64,000 nt of DNA from Hemicordylus capensis (GCF_027244095.1 NC_069662.1:89128294-89192293), one strand, 5' to 3'. Positions 21,111 to 34,036 are shown, numbered from the stretch's first letter. Notes: a model not told the origin generated them from the letters alone. A program made the numbers and translations.

Positions 21111-21235
21111 GGAATTATAAAAGTTTTAAAATAAAAATAAAAATAACTAAAAGACAGGTACTGCAAGTTATGAAATTTCTATAGTTTCATAATTTGCATA
21201 CCTTTTAATATTAATTTTAAAACTTTTATAATTCC
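21111..21235. repeat. AT-rich palindrome with perfect 22-bp outer arms, copy 1
   Basis: Outer arms 21111-21132 ('ggaattataaaagttttaaa...') and 21214-21235 are exact reverse complements. The inner arms around 'gttatgaaa' and 'tttcataa' pair too, with a bulge, giving a hairpin over most of 125 bp. It is a MITE-like or cruciform-forming element. Confidence 0.9.
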
Positions 21236-21386
21236 AATAGCTCCTAAAATTTAATAGTAATCAGATTGGTATGGCTATGCTGTTAAATTCCTCACGTAGT
21301 CTATGACTATTGTGAAATATAGTCCCTGCAGCTGCTACAATCTCACAAATTTATAACTTTACAGCTTCAGAACTCTCCACCTAGGA

Positions 21387-21505
21387 GGCACTTCACACGA
21401 GCGGTGTAAAGCGCCAGAACAAGTGTAGCGAGGAGAACAGGTTTGACCTGCTCTCCCCGCACACAAGCAGGCAGCCCGTGTTGGGGATGCCCCTCCCCCA
21501 ATATT
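21387..21505. mobile_element. GC-rich MITE fragment, copy 1
   Basis: It starts 'ggcacttcacacgagcggtg' and 'taaagcgcc', matching the near-palindromic right end of the 332-bp insertion at 14492-14823, and shares 'cctgctctccccgca' with it. It is probably a truncated member of the same non-autonomous family. Copies: 39402-39520 and 57412-57530. Confidence 0.45.
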
Positions 21506-21713
21506 AGACCCAGAGATACCAACCCAGAATTATATGGAATTCAGGCCTGTGTTTGACTTCATTTTGTTAAGACAGGAATTAATGCCTGGACTCAGGGTGA
21601 ATTGATACCCAGATCTGAACTGTTCTGTGAAGGAAGAGGCCATCCAGCATTGTATTGTGAAATGGGTACTCAAGGAAGCACAAAAGCCAGGCCAGAACAA
21701 TCCAAATGTTAAA

Positions 21714-22048
21714 GAGATTGTCACAATGGATCTGTCTTTAGGTGTCACTTGTTCATCTGGTGGTGATCTTGGATAGGGCCTTCTCTGTTGTCACCCCTAG
21801 GCTGTGGAATGCGCTCCCCGCAGATATGAAGAGATTATCTTCCTTGTAGGCCTTCAGGAGAGCCATCTTTTTAGCCTGGGTTTTAATGACCTTTAGTCTT
21901 AATGCTAACTTTTATCTGTTTTAAATGATTTTTTAAAAAAATTTTAAATGGTATGTAGTTCTTTATTTTTGTGTAAACTACCCTGGGACACTTTTGGAAG
22001 GGACACTTTTTGCCCTGGGACACTTTTGATTATATGAATCAAATAATT
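21714..22048 (+). mobile_element. L2-group LINE 3' end, cut by the duplication junction, copy 2
   Basis: Matches 3603-3935. Only the last part of the LINE is present, because the duplication breakpoint removed everything upstream. It starts exactly at the junction. Confidence 0.85.
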
Positions 22049-22844
22049 TTGAAAAAAAAACTATACATAAATCTCTAGGGCCAGTGCTGCTTTGAGCTTC
22101 TTCAACCATATAACAAGGTTAGATGTGAAGAGCAGGAAATGAAATGATTGCTGATTTGCTGCTTGAAACCAACGTGGAGTTGCCCAACAACAGGAAGGTG
22201 AGGTTATCTCATTCTAGCTCTCTCCTTCCAAGTTGTGTCTGCACTGAAAGGGTGGTGGAGTTTGCAGAATAAATCTCATGATGGTATCAATAATGTTGTG
22301 GTCCATTTTACAATCCAGTTACCTTGTCTCATGTCTCTATTGGGGCATGTCAGCAACTGATATTATTTTGACCAGTATAGAGAAATGTCAATAACGGCTG
22401 GTACAATGAAAAGACATTTGAAACATTCTTGTCCAATCAGAAGAAAAGAGGAAGACAGATCTGTGTCATTTCCCAGCAACTGGACTGACTTTTCAGCTGT
22501 GCCAGGTTGCAAGACAAACCTGAAATGTTTCCCCTCAACAATAAAGCAAAAAAATTTTAAAAGACCAAAAACCAAACTCTCATATATTTAATACCACATA
22601 TAATGATTACTAATCATTTACTATTGCTACTATTACTATTACTAGTAATGATTACTATTGTTCAAAATAGTGCATGCAGTCAAAATGAAAAAATCTCATT
22701 CTAATAACCATCCATACAAATAAATATCCCAATTATATTCAAACAAACTTTATTTTGGTCTTTGACAGGCAAAACCAAAGTAGACAGATAAAGATCATCT
22801 TACAGATTTCAAACATAAAAAACTGCATTAATAATAGAATTCCA

Positions 22845-22941
22845 TTGTCGTGCAGTGGTTGGACTAGGACAGGGGAGACCCGAGTTCAAATCCCCATTCC
22901 GCCATGAAACTCACTGGGTGACTCCAGGCCAGTCACATAAC
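22845..22941 (+). mobile_element. CORE-SINE fragment, copy 2
   Basis: Counterpart of 4727-4830; one G-to-A difference near the start ('gaattcc' for 'gagttcc'). Confidence 0.65.
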
Positions 22942-23026
22942 ACTATCAATTAAACATAAATAAATTAAATAATCTATCATATACTGTATCATTTGAGCAA
23001 GGTGTTAACATCTGTCTGATTCTATT

Positions 23027-23280
23027 AAGTTGTGCCGTGTAGTTGGTGTCGACTGCTGGAGACCATAGAGCCTTGTGGTTGTCTTTGGTAGAATACAGGA
23101 GAGGTTTACCAGTGCCATATCCCGCTCAGTATACGATGATGCCTTTCAGCATCTTCCTATATTGCTGCTGCCTGATATAGGTGTTTTCCATAGTCCGGGA
23201 AACGTACCACTGGGGGTTCGAACCAGCAGCCTCTTGCTCCCTAGACAAGTTACTTCTCTGCTGTACCATTAGGTGGCTCC
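23027..23280 (-). mobile_element. Sauria-type SINE, copy 2
   Basis: Longer counterpart of 4915-5149. It keeps 'gggggttcgaaccagc', the reverse complement of a box B. It lies between unique DNA and the next SINE about 210 bp downstream. Confidence 0.78.
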
Positions 23281-23492
23281 AATTCTATTGGCCTCCACTA
23301 ATTTACATGCCCCCACACACCCCAGAAAACACAACTGTTATCCATGTTGTGGGGAAAATAAATACCTGTACTGTCTAGGTTTTTCTGCTCCTCCACAGTT
23401 TAGAAATGTTGTGGGTATTTAATTTAAGTTAGGAAAAATAAACTGCTGAATGAGTCAGGCTGTACCCAGTTCATTGGAAGGACAGAAAAACT

Positions 23493-23687
23493 GGAAGCTG
23501 CCATATGTAGAGTCAGACCATTGGTCCCTTTAGTTCAATATTGTCTAAACAGACCGGCAGCATCTTCTCCAGAGTTGCAGGCAGGAGTCTCTCTCAGTCC
23601 TATCTTGGAGATGCCAAGAGGGAACTTGGAACCTACTGGATGCAAGCTAGCAGATGCCCTCAGACAGAGTGGGAGACTAGCTGATGA
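23493..23687 (-). mobile_element. tRNA-headed squamate SINE, minus strand, copy 2
   Basis: Counterpart of 5362-5556 with isolated base differences, for example 'gccatatgtag' for 'gccgtatgtag'. Confidence 0.7.
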
Positions 23688-23929
23688 TCCCTGCTGGTGC
23701 CTCCTACCTTGTTTCCCCCTGATTTCAATCATATGAATAGCATGATCCAGACATTATGGTGTATGACTGCAAAGATGCCTGTACATTTGTGCATGTGTCT
23801 GTGTAAATGACTATACCTGGGTTCATTTTAAATCTGGATGCAGGCCCTTTAGATGCATAGTATAGATATATAGTGTACTTGACCTACGTGAAACATAACA
23901 CGTGAATGACTGTGCCTGCATCCCATTAC

Positions 23930-24167
23930 TACAACAACAACAAATACTTATATGCTGCTTTTCAACAAAAGTTTCCAAAGTGGTTTACATAGAGAAATAA
24001 TAAATAAGATGGAGCCATGCCTCCAAAGGGGCTTACAATCTTAAAAGAAACATTAGACACTATCAAGAAACACTGGAGTGCTACTGTGCTGGAGGTTGCT
24101 CTCCTCCTGTAAAATAAAGGAAATCAACACTTTTAAACGCTGCTTCTTTGCTCAGTAAGCAGGAGTC
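23930..24167 (-). mobile_element. L2-tail-like interspersed repeat, copy 2
   Basis: Counterpart of 5799-6035 with a few base changes ('gtggtttacat' for 'gtagtttacat'). Confidence 0.6.
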
Positions 24168-25750
24168 AACACTGTACACTTGTTGTATGAGTGTTGAACA
24201 TGACATATGGATGGGCTAACAAGGCTTTTATCCTGTATCTCTTGCATCATGTCCAGTTTCTAAGAAACAGAAAATGTACTAAGACGGGATTATGAATTTA
24301 ACCAGAGGATGGTTTATTCACAAGTTGCCACCCTTTCAGTCTGCTGAATGTCTTATTTTCTCTTCAGAACATTCAAAGGATATATATACACAACATACTT
24401 AAATGTTGCAAAACAGGTTACCAAGAAAAATGTAAATGGTACACATTCAACAACCAAAGACAAACATGTATAGAAACCAATTCACTGTTTACATCCCACA
24501 TTAAATGGATCAACATTTTTTAGATAACCAACCCAAGAGATGAACCCTTTGATCTTGGCTCCTAGTCTGGATCCTGAAGCCTAGCTTCTGTGATGCACAA
24601 AAAGTGCTGAAGTCTTTCCCATATGCACAGGAATGTCCCAACACAGAGTGGAGGTTGTATTTCCTCTGTCACAGTCCATGAGACAGTTTCAAGACTTTCC
24701 CACTTGAATCAGAGCTGCTATGGAAACGAAGCTCCAAAGATGACTCTCAGTTTTCCAGGCAACCCAGCTGTCCTTCATTCTTCATGCTCTTCCCTAGGGA
24801 AGTATTCAGGATGCTGAGCAGATCTAGAGAGGAAAGACTAGCCTGTGGCTGTCCAAGAGCTTCTCTGAAAGGCAAACATAAAACAATCTTTTTGGCCCAA
24901 AAGGAACAGGAATGCTCCCCCCAACCTGCCATTTGTTGGGAATTCTCTCTGGTAAGTGATACCCTTCTAATATAGCAGAGTGCACAGAGGCACGACACAG
25001 TGGAGTCTGCCCAGGCATGTGTGTTTGCTGAGAGGAAATTAACTTGGATCCAGTTCATAGTTTCAAATGAATATAAGGAGTATTTATTAGTGAACTCCAT
25101 TCTAGATAGTAAAGTGGAGAGATAGGATCTCTAATCTAGCTAGCTAGCTGGATGCACATGGATGCATCTTTGCACTCATGGTGCAGGGAGAAAGGAGCGT
25201 GAGTGTTGCAAGGGAGAAGAAAGGGAAAGAGAGAGGAGGAAGAGGAAGTGGCAGGCAGAAAGGAAGGAAGTTAGTCCCTAAGAGTAGCAATCTACAGAGC
25301 AAAGGGATAGTGTCAGAGCAGTAGAGAAGGGATGACCAATGTCTTGACCTCTCTAGCCCTCTGACTCACTAATCTGTCCCCCTCTGTCATTGAGACATGA
25401 GACAGTGCAAAGTCCTTCACTTCTAACACCATTCACAATCCAAGCCTTTCTAGGAGATCTAGAAGAAACTGGAAAAAGATTGAAAGCAATTTATTTCACC
25501 AAAGGCTGTGCAACTTAGGAGGCTGAGAGTCTGTCAAAACTTTGATGTTCGAAGTCCCTCATTATTTTGGGGAAGGGGGAAAATCCTATTTAATCAGGGA
25601 CTGATTCTCTGAACTCCCTCTACTTAACTTGCAGGTTTTGTTTTGCATAGTGCCAAGCCTTATAGCTTTAAGCCTTCCTACAACATTCTTTGTTATCTAT
25701 CTATACTCTTGCTACAGAGTCCACTGAGAAACAGTGCAGAATGGAAATAT

Positions 25751-25940
25751 GGCCATAGTTCAGTGGCAGAGCATCTGCTTTGAATGCAGAAGGTCCCAGA
25801 TTCCAAGCCTGGCAGCATCTCCAGGTAGGGCTGGGGAAGACCCCGTTTAAAATTCTATGGAGCTGCTACCAGTTTGAGTAGACACACTGCTGAGCTAGAT
25901 GGACCAAAGATTTCGAATGTAGTATAAAGCCACTTCCCAT
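25751..25940 (+). mobile_element. tRNA-headed squamate SINE, plus strand, copy 2
   Basis: Counterpart of 7619-7808; box B reads 'agattccaagcc', one further change. Confidence 0.8.
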
Positions 25941-26328
25941 GCAAGTGGCAAGATGCTTTGAGCAGATTTCAGAGAAAAATCAACCCACCCACCCCCCAAG
26001 TGTCACAAGAAGTTCAAATGGGGGGAAAGTGCTTTAGTACAGTCTCTTTGTGGCAGAACTCTGCTTCCAGTTTTTTATCTGTGTGATACTCATGGTTTCT
26101 CTCGTATAAATATATTGTTTTTCTTACCTGTTCTGGAAGGGGAAAGAAAGGCTGCCAATCTGCTTCCTAATTTCCTAATTTCTTTAGTCCTTCCTGTCAA
26201 TTCCATTCAGTGATGGTGTTATTCCTGCTTCTTAGACACCAATATCTACAACTAAAGGAGATATATTTATAAAATGTAAATAATAATAATCATAATAATA
26301 ACTACTACTACTACTACTACTACTACAA

Positions 26329-26665
26329 ATAGACAAACATCTTCCACACAATTCACCAGATATAACTGTAGTCAAGAAGAAAGAAAAACAAGTTAGAATA
26401 ATTGACATAGCAATACCAGGTAACAGAAAAATAGAAGAAAAAGAAATAGAAAAAAATCACAAAATACAAAGATCTACAAATTGAAATTGAAAGGCTGTGG
26501 CAGAAGAAGACCAAAATAATCCCGGTAGTAATTGGCGCCCTAGGTGCAATTCCAAAACACCTTGAAGAGCACCTCAACACCATAGGGGCCACAGAAATCG
26601 GCATCAGCCAATTACAAAAAGCAAACTTATTGGGAACAGCCTATATTCTGAGAAGATATCTGTAA
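26329..26665 (+). mobile_element. R2/R4-type LINE C-terminus, copy 2 (frameshifted)
   Basis: Counterpart of 8181-8516, one base longer: 'gaaaaaaatcacaaaatac' replaces 'gaaaaaataacaaaatac', which shifts the frame in the middle of the nuclease region. The preceding ACT tract is also longer. Confidence 0.7.
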
Positions 26666-26857
26666 TAATAACAGCAACAATACTGAGAATAAAATTCAGC
26701 CATCCCACGTCCTTGGGAAGAACATTTTACACCAGAATATACTTGGTGAAAATTTACTCTCTTTTTTGTGTGGAAGAAATTCTGAATATACTTCCTAATG
26801 ACCTACAGATACCAAATGTTGCATGAAGAATCCTGCCACTCACATTAGCTGAATGCA

Positions 26858-27152
26858 CTACAGGGCCGAACGCACAAAAAGGGCTGAACCTGCCCTCAAA
26901 TGGCATGAACCAGCCCATGGGGAGACAGGGGGAGGCCAGCGGGGGAGCCTCTAGAGACACGCCCCCCCCGTGGCTGCAGAAGGGGGCCGCTGCACCCTAA
27001 GGCCGCAGAAGCCCTCAGCGATGTCATTGGCAAGCAGCACCCCGTAACTAGACCTAAATTGGCATGGGGGGGGTTGGTTCAAGCTAAACCAGGCCGAACT
27101 GATCTCGAAATCAAACTGGCTTGAGATTGAGCCGGTTTGCACATCCTTAGTA
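26858..27152. mobile_element. GC-rich MITE-like repeat, copy 2
   Basis: Counterpart of 8709-9008 with shorter G-run ('ggcatgggggggg' type). Confidence 0.45.
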
Positions 27153-27665
27153 GCATCCCAGTTACTTGAAGAGAACTTAAACAGAAATACCTGAGTGTTA
27201 CGAAGTCCCACTTTCTGGTGCACTGTCAGCTTGTTCAAGAGCCTTTCTAGGCACGGAAGTTTCATACAAATCAGCCCTTCACAGTAGTACTCAGAAAGAT
27301 ATTCTAAATTGTTGTGAATGTTTTCAAGCTGCTTGGAACTGCTTTCGGCATGGATTTCTACTCCCCACTCCTAGATACCATCCAAGGGGGGTTACTTTCA
27401 ATCCACACCCCTCCCCCTGCTGCCTAACCTTCTTCCCCACTCAGCCCACATTCTCAAGGGCCACCTGTGGAGAATATTTTGTGCCTCCAGTCTACTCCTT
27501 CCACCATCCTCTCATCCCCCATCAGGGTAGCCCATAATATCCAGTGTCTAACTGCACCTGGATCCTCTGAGGTCTTCAGTACATCCAGGTTCTGTACCCG
27601 ATCCTGCTCCTCAGAAGAGGTCCCATCCAGAGTGGACAAGGGTCCTCACTTTGGTTCATGGTAGT

Positions 27666-28099
27666 GAAGAACCAGTTCTCCCATCACGGCAAGGCAGAAT
27701 TGATGAGACCTAGTGGAGGTGCTTCAGCAGCCCAGATGATGGTATTTGGGGTAATGGCCTTCCACTGTTGCTGCCTCACTGCCAAGATGTTGCCACCGGA
27801 ACATCAGCTGGTCTCTGTAAGGCTTGCACCTGAAGCCACGGCCCTTGGGAAAGTTGAGATGGTGATTCATCCCAAGGGCAGCGAAGAACCAGTTCTCCCA
27901 TCATGGCAAGGCAGAATGGGCGAGACCTAGCGGAGGTCCTCCAGCAGCCCCGACGATGGTATTTTGGGTGGTGGCCTTCCACTGCTGCTGTCTCACCGCC
28001 AAGGGGTTGCCACCGGCACATCAGCCGGTCTGCGTAGGGCTCGCACCTGAAGCCACGGCCCTTGGGAAAGATGAGATGGTGGTTCTTCCCAAGGGCGTG
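27666..28099 (+). repeat. 217-bp direct tandem duplication, copy 2
   Basis: Counterpart of 10609-11042. Confidence 0.9.
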
Positions 28100-28670
28100 G
28101 CTTCGGTGGGAAGTGTGGTGGCGGTGGTTTGGCCACAGAGCTGGAGACTGAGGGGGGATGTCCCCAGGAGCAAGGCTCTGTGTCTGCCTTGGGGGGCCCC
28201 AGCGCTTTGATCATCAGCGCTGGCAATGGTTCGGGCCCCTGCCAAGCAGATGGATGTTGCCATGATGGCAAGGGCTTTGGCGGGGGTCTCCCCATTGGGG
28301 TCAGGGTCGTCTTCCCAGCTGAAGGGATCTGGGGAAGAACCGTCTCTCGGGACAAGCCCGAGAAACGGTTCCCCCCCAGCGGGGAGACGCCCTGCCCAGC
28401 CTCCCCAAGGTGCAGACTCAGGTTGCTCCTGGGGATGTGCAGCAATCTCCTGGCTGTATCCCCCGCAGCCTCCAGCCTCCTTCTGGGGAGTCTCCCCTCC
28501 CCCAGGTGGGGAAGGGGTTTCTCCCCAGAAGGCACACCCCCACCTGGTGCCTTGTTAGCCCGACGCAGACCGGCCTTGCCCAGGAGGGCTGATGGTCTGC
28601 CCTCCTGTGGTGGCTTCCCCTTGCTGCTGCTTTCTGCGGGGGGCTGCCTCTTTGATGTTTTGGGGTGCTT

Positions 28671-28725
28671 CACCCTTTTCTTTGATGGGCCAGCCACAGG
28701 GGCTGGCCCATCAAAGAAAAGGGTG
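28671..28725. repeat. Perfect inverted repeat, 25-bp arms, copy 2
   Basis: Identical to 11614-11668. Confidence 0.95.
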
Positions 28726-29076
28726 TCCTTCCCGGAAGCAGCCCCACACTCCCGCAGCAGGGGAGACAGCAGCAGCTTCCGAGCCACCATGAGGCTGCTG
28801 GAGGTGATGGGCCTCCTCCCACTAGGCTTTTCCTCCTCTGCCCCTAGAAGGAAAGGAAGAATTGTTTTAATGTCATGTCTCTTTATTTTACACATTTATC
28901 TACCACCACAATTCACATCTCCAGGCGGTTTACACAATCTGTCTAGTTTGTTTGGACAGAAGCAAGTGTCAGGACGTCACATTATTCTTGTATTAATGCA
29001 TTTAACGGTGCTGGGGTGGGTGGGGGGGATGACATATAGCACCTGGGCTTGATGGCTTTTTCATAATTTTTGCTGG

Positions 29077-30114
29077 AATTTGCATCCCTCCTTCAACAGC
29101 ATAACGCAGGGGGCTGTGATCCCAGGGACTTGGAAGCAATCTAGAATAGTTGTTCTACCTCAGCAAGCCAAAGACAATTCCTCCCTGGGATCATATCGCC
29201 CCATAGCATTAGTGAACCAGGGCTTGAAATGTTTAACTGCTATCTTGGCCAATAGGATCACCCTTTTCATCACTGAGTACATTTCTGAGGACCAAACAGG
29301 TTTGATGCCCAACCGAAAAATAGCTAGATTCAAACCCAATCAAGCTATTTCTGGGTACGAAGCAGGGCTGTCCCCTTCCCCTAGTGCTCTTTGCCATTGC
29401 AGTTGATGTACTAGCTGACAATTAAAAATGACACAAAAATTCAGGGGTTTCAAATCAGTGGTAAAAAAAAGACATACAACCAATTTATTTGCAGACGACA
29501 TCATATGACTTTCACCTAATCCATGGGAAGCAATACTAGCAGTCAAGGAAATATTAACACTTTACAAACAAACAGCTGGTCTAGAGACACTTTATCAGAA
29601 GTCAGAACTTATATTCATCCACATTTGTATAGAAGAACAAAGGAAACTTCAGCAGCAAATGTCTAATATAAGCTTACAATATTCAAGCTTCAGATATCCA
29701 GAAGTGATAAGGATCTAAAGGATCTAAAGCCATTAAGGAAAATAAACATAGACTCTCTCTTTTTAACAAATCAAAAAGGATATTAAAAATTAGGCTCAGC
29801 CGAATCTCTCCTGGTTAGGGAGAATATCAACCATAAAAACTAGTAGTTCTGCCCAAATTTCTTTTCTTTTTTTCAAATATTACCTATTTGGATTCATCCC
29901 AAATACTTTAAAAGATGGCAGGGAGCACTTTGAGCTTTCCCCACTAATTATAAGAAAGCAAGAGTAAACAAAAGTTTACTATACAGGGTCCCAAATAAGC
30001 TTTATTTTGATGCCCTCCAACTTGAAGCAACTCATTCATATCATTCAAAATGATCAAGTGATTCTATGGGTTTCTACAGAGGTCTCCTCAGATGCTCAAA
30101 TAATTTGAGCTCTC

Positions 30115-30168
<54 letters not shown>

Positions 30169-31569
30169 AATTAATTAAATAAATTAGATTTCTATACCAC
30201 CCTTCCAAAAATAGCTCAGGGCGGTTTACATTTAAACAGGAAACTGAAGCTAAATTAGCAAGTTTGAGTAACCCCTTCTTGGCCTCCACACTGAGAATCT
30301 GGTGTCCCTCCCTGAGCTATGACATTTGCACAACCCACTTCACCACTCTTCCCTATTTTAGACCATCCTTTGTTTGCAGACCCAAGCAAATATCAACAAT
30401 ATTTGAAGTGGGAGACAAAAAGGATTTACCCACTGAGGGACATTACTGAAAGAGGTAAACCAGCATCAGAGGCTAAACCTGGTACAATTCTGATTGGCAT
30501 CCGAGCTACTTGGATGCAGAAACTTCAAATCTGGCCCTTTGCATCCAAGTTGCTACAGAGAGGAGAGGCAACTAGGTCTTTGACTATCTATCAATGTAAT
30601 CTTATGTATTTCACCAACTAACAAAACAAGAGGGATTGCCTCACTTGTATACGGGATCTGAAGGTATTAATGTTTTATGTATTTTATGTCTTTCCTGCTG
30701 CTGTTGTTTCTTTTTCTTTTTGTATTTATGCTGGCCTTGGGCTGAAATAAACAAACACATACATACACTTATATACAATACCCTCATTTCCGAATCTTTT
30801 GGTTCCTTGGGAGGGCTAAAAGCAACATGGGGAACTGATTTAGGAACCTCTCTTGAAGAGACTGAATGGGAAGCAATTGGGCTGAAGCAACTGATTAGAA
30901 CCACCACATCTGCCCAGATAAGGGAGGCAACATTCAAGCCTGTACAGAGAGGACATCTTACTGCAATCAAGATGCAGGATATCTCTTAAACGTCTTCCCT
31001 GTTTTGTTGGCAGGGATGGAAAAACAGAGGTACTCTTCTTCCTTTATGGTGGGGTTGCCCATACGTGAAAGGCTATTGACAAGATTTTTTTCATATAATC
31101 TGGGAAATAGTCTAACTCAATCTTCAGCCTGATCCAATGTTAGCACTTTTATCAATTTACAAAAGTACTCACAAAGATATGCCACATCAATATCTAATAA
31201 CTCTGCTGCTAGCACCAGCCAAGACAGAGGTAGCTAAACACTGGAAACCTCCAAAGGGGTCTATTAATTGAAAATTGGTTCAGTAGGGTCTGGAAGATTG
31301 CAATATCTGAAAAGCTGACCCATCAAATCAGGATAGCTAGAGGAGTAACAGAACAAGACAAGTGTTTTGAAATATGATTTCCATTTATTGAATAAGTCAA
31401 TAAGGGATGGTCAGTTTGTGACCTCCATCCACGCAAATCAAATTTTGGAATGATGTTCTTTTGTGAATTTTGCTTTTGGTTGTACCTGCATCCTCAATAA
31501 CCAACAAACTCTTCTTAACACTGGACTCCGTATAGTCTCAATTGGCTCTCAATTTCTGGCTTATTTTTG
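29077..31569 (+). mobile_element. L1-clade LINE ORF2 remnant, copy 2 (longer form)
   Basis: Same element as 12020-13550 but with 963 bp more (29625-30587), which bridge the reverse transcriptase and the C-terminal region. That part includes a stretch ILDHPLFADPSKYQQYLKWE and ends just before 'ctatcaatgtaatc'. FADD is retained near 29490. An (ATT)n tract with an L2-type tail is inserted at about 30115-30240. Confidence 0.75.
30115..30240 (-). mobile_element. (ATT)n plus L2-type tail inserted in the L1 remnant, copy 2
   Basis: Pure ATT repeats at about 30117-30164 are followed by 'aaattaattaaataaatta' and 'gatttctataccaccc...gctcagggcggtttaca'. Read on the minus strand this is an L2-group 3' end with its simple-repeat tail. 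Confidence 0.65.
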
Positions 31570-32510
31570 AGTTTTTCTGATTTGTTCTTTTCCATCATTA
31601 CACAGTTTTTACACCTGTGTTGTATTGATTGAAATTTATTTTAATGGTTTTGAAAAATGAGATTGCGGGGAAAGGACCAAAGTGTCAATTTTTAACCACA
31701 TTTCAACCTGTGGTAGTGTGGCACTTTTAATGAGACATCTTTGAAATTCAGCACATTTGTAGACCTTATCAGGTAGATCACACAGCTCCAAGTTTCAAGT
31801 TATTGGTCAAATAGAATTTTGAGGCTTATATTTGTGCAACCTTTTCTTTTCTTTTCTTTTCTTTTCTTTTCTTTTTTTTTCTTTTGCTAGTACCCTTAAC
31901 TAAAACGAATAATTACTAATACCCTTTAATATAATGGCACAATCTCCTACCTGCCATGACGAGAGATGATTTTCAGCTACTGTTCTCAACAAAAAAAAGC
32001 TGAGATCAAATCTCAGAAGAGACACTAAGCAAAACTCTGCGAAAAGGAGACAAAGCCCCAAACTCCTCACTGACTGAGCATCAGCTGAGAAATAGACCAC
32101 TGAATAGTGGTGATGCAAAAAAGTGTATTGCTGTTCCTATGGCAACCTGCAGGTTGTGATGTAGGAGCCAGAAAGTGATGTCATGACAGAGGCAGCAAAG
32201 CAGACCAGGGGACACCACTCACACCAGAGTTAGTGAAGGGAAACTCAGTTCCACCAGCCTGGTAGAAAGCCAGTTTTCACAAGCTCCCTACAGACAGTAA
32301 CCAATACATCAAACCATCAATCTTCTTTACTGTGACTTTCAAAAGGGGAAACCAAGTCTAGCTAGCCATTTGTTTTCAAGTCTAGTTAGCCATTGGACAT
32401 CTCTTTAGGGTTTACATGAAAGCCCGAGATGACAGGCTATCAGGTTTCATAACTGCCAGCACCAGATCTCAGTAGTGAGATCTAGCCACGGTCAAATGGA
32501 AGACTCAGAG

Positions 32511-32842
32511 AAGCTATTCTCACAGTCCCTGGAAAGCAGGCGGGCCTGGTGCTCCCAAGGCGGCTAGCCCGCCTAATTGCCTCATAACGGAGTGAGCACT
32601 CCGTTAAGCTCATCTGTTTTGCTCATCTGTTGCCGCGGCGCACGGCCACACACTAGTAGACCCCTGACCGTGGGGTCTGCAAGCAGCCTCCCGGGCTCGG
32701 GGGAATCTCCAGGCTGTCTCGCTCCCTGTAGCCCCCACCGGCTTTGTGATGGAACCAGCCGTCATGTGGGCGGCCGATCCGGGCTAAGCCTGCTCTCCCC
32801 GCAGAACCCCCTCCGGCACTTCACATCAATCGTGTGAAGCGC
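32511..32842. mobile_element. 332-bp GC-rich MITE-like insertion, copy 2
   Basis: Counterpart of 14492-14823. Confidence 0.6.
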
Positions 32843-32944
32843 CTCAGAGTCTTGCAGGATCTAGAAGCCTGTGATCCTCCTATTTTTGTACCTGGCACCT
32901 TTTTATTCCTGTCATTCAGGAAGTGAAGGGGCACCCATAAGAGC

Positions 32945-33189
32945 AGTGGTGCAGTGCACTGTCTAAGAGACTGAATCAGAAAGCCCGAGGTTCAGATCTT
33001 ACTGCTGCTATGGGCTCAGTTAATGGCCCTCAGTAAGCCCCTCCCTCATCCTTGGCCCCACCCACAATATGGTAGTCAGAATACCAGCCTCCCGTTCAGG
33101 ATTGTTTTAAGGATTACTGCAAGAAAGGATGTGGGAAATGCTTTGAATGCCCTAAAAAGCACCATATAACAGCAGAGTATTATATCTTA
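32945..33189 (+). mobile_element. MIR-like CORE-SINE, copy 2
   Basis: Copy-2 counterpart of 14926-15170; no difference noticed. Confidence 0.6.
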
Positions 33190-34036
33190 CCTTTTCAATG
33201 TTCCGGCGGCACTCAGTACTTAGGTTCCCACCGAGAGCTCAGCTTCAGTGAGGTTCCTGCATCATCTGCCTTCAGACTCTTTCCTTTCTTTCCTTCTTGA
33301 CATATTTTTCTTTCCTTCTTGACATATCCTCAGTTTGCCACTTCCTTCTCTCCACATCTCAGATTGGCGGTGAGGGTTTACGGGACAGATGGCTCCTCCA
33401 TACGAGGGACATTCCCTCCACATAGAAAACAAACTTGTCAGTTAATTCAGGATTCTAGCCTAGCCCGATCTCCTGGATATTCTGTTCTTTTTTGTGTAGT
33501 GTTGTTGTTCTTGTTGTTGTCTTGTCTTGTCTTTAAATGGAACAGCAAGCCCCTAGCTGCTGTGGGAAGCATGACAGGCCAGACGTAGGGTGGACCACTT
33601 TCCCAGAAAGAAACCATTGTGACTGTAACCCTATGAGTAGAGCCCCCTGTTGGAGCACAAGAACAAACAGGCCTTTTGGACTTTTGGGATTACCGTAGTG
33701 TGGATTCTGAGGGAAGAGCTGTCCCGAAGGAAGAGAAGGGAACAAGAGAAAAATATTAGAGTTCTGAAGTGAAGTGAGAGAAAGAAGCCAAGCAAGACAA
33801 GCAGGAAGATAAGACAAGCAGGAATACAATATCAGCTGTCTTCAGGAAAAGGGTGGAGTGAGGGACAGGTCTGACCCAACTGCATCGTTGGACTCTGAGA
33901 GTTTCCCCCTGTGTGTTGTAAATTATATGTGTGCTGGAATCATTTTTATCATTTCTTCCCCTTACCCCCAATTCTGGTTATATAGATTTGAAAGTAAGGG
34001 ATAACAAACTGAGACTGAATCCAAATAAGATGGAGG

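Larger units (their letters stand above)
3603..21713 (+). repeat. Tandem segmental duplication, unit copy 1 (18,111 bp)
   Basis: First of three head-to-tail copies. Its left edge is where similarity to copies 2 and 3 begins, at 'gagattgtcac' inside an L2-group LINE. Its right edge is 'atgttaaa' at 21706-21713. From 3603 to about 12568 it differs from the other copies at roughly 1% of bases (estimated by eye on a few blocks) and by large indels: it alone keeps 9415-10501 (1,087 bp) and it alone lacks a 963-bp stretch at 12568/12569. From 12569 to its end I saw no difference from copy 2 except a short replacement in copy 2 near 34100. It contains no recognisable host gene. Confidence 0.95.
27559..28887. 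other. GC-rich block with overlapping frames, copy 2
   Basis: Counterpart of 10502-11830. The 300-codon minus-strand frame (27993-28895) and the 307-codon plus-strand frame (28129-29052) are both kept, with only a few residue changes each. Confidence 0.4.
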
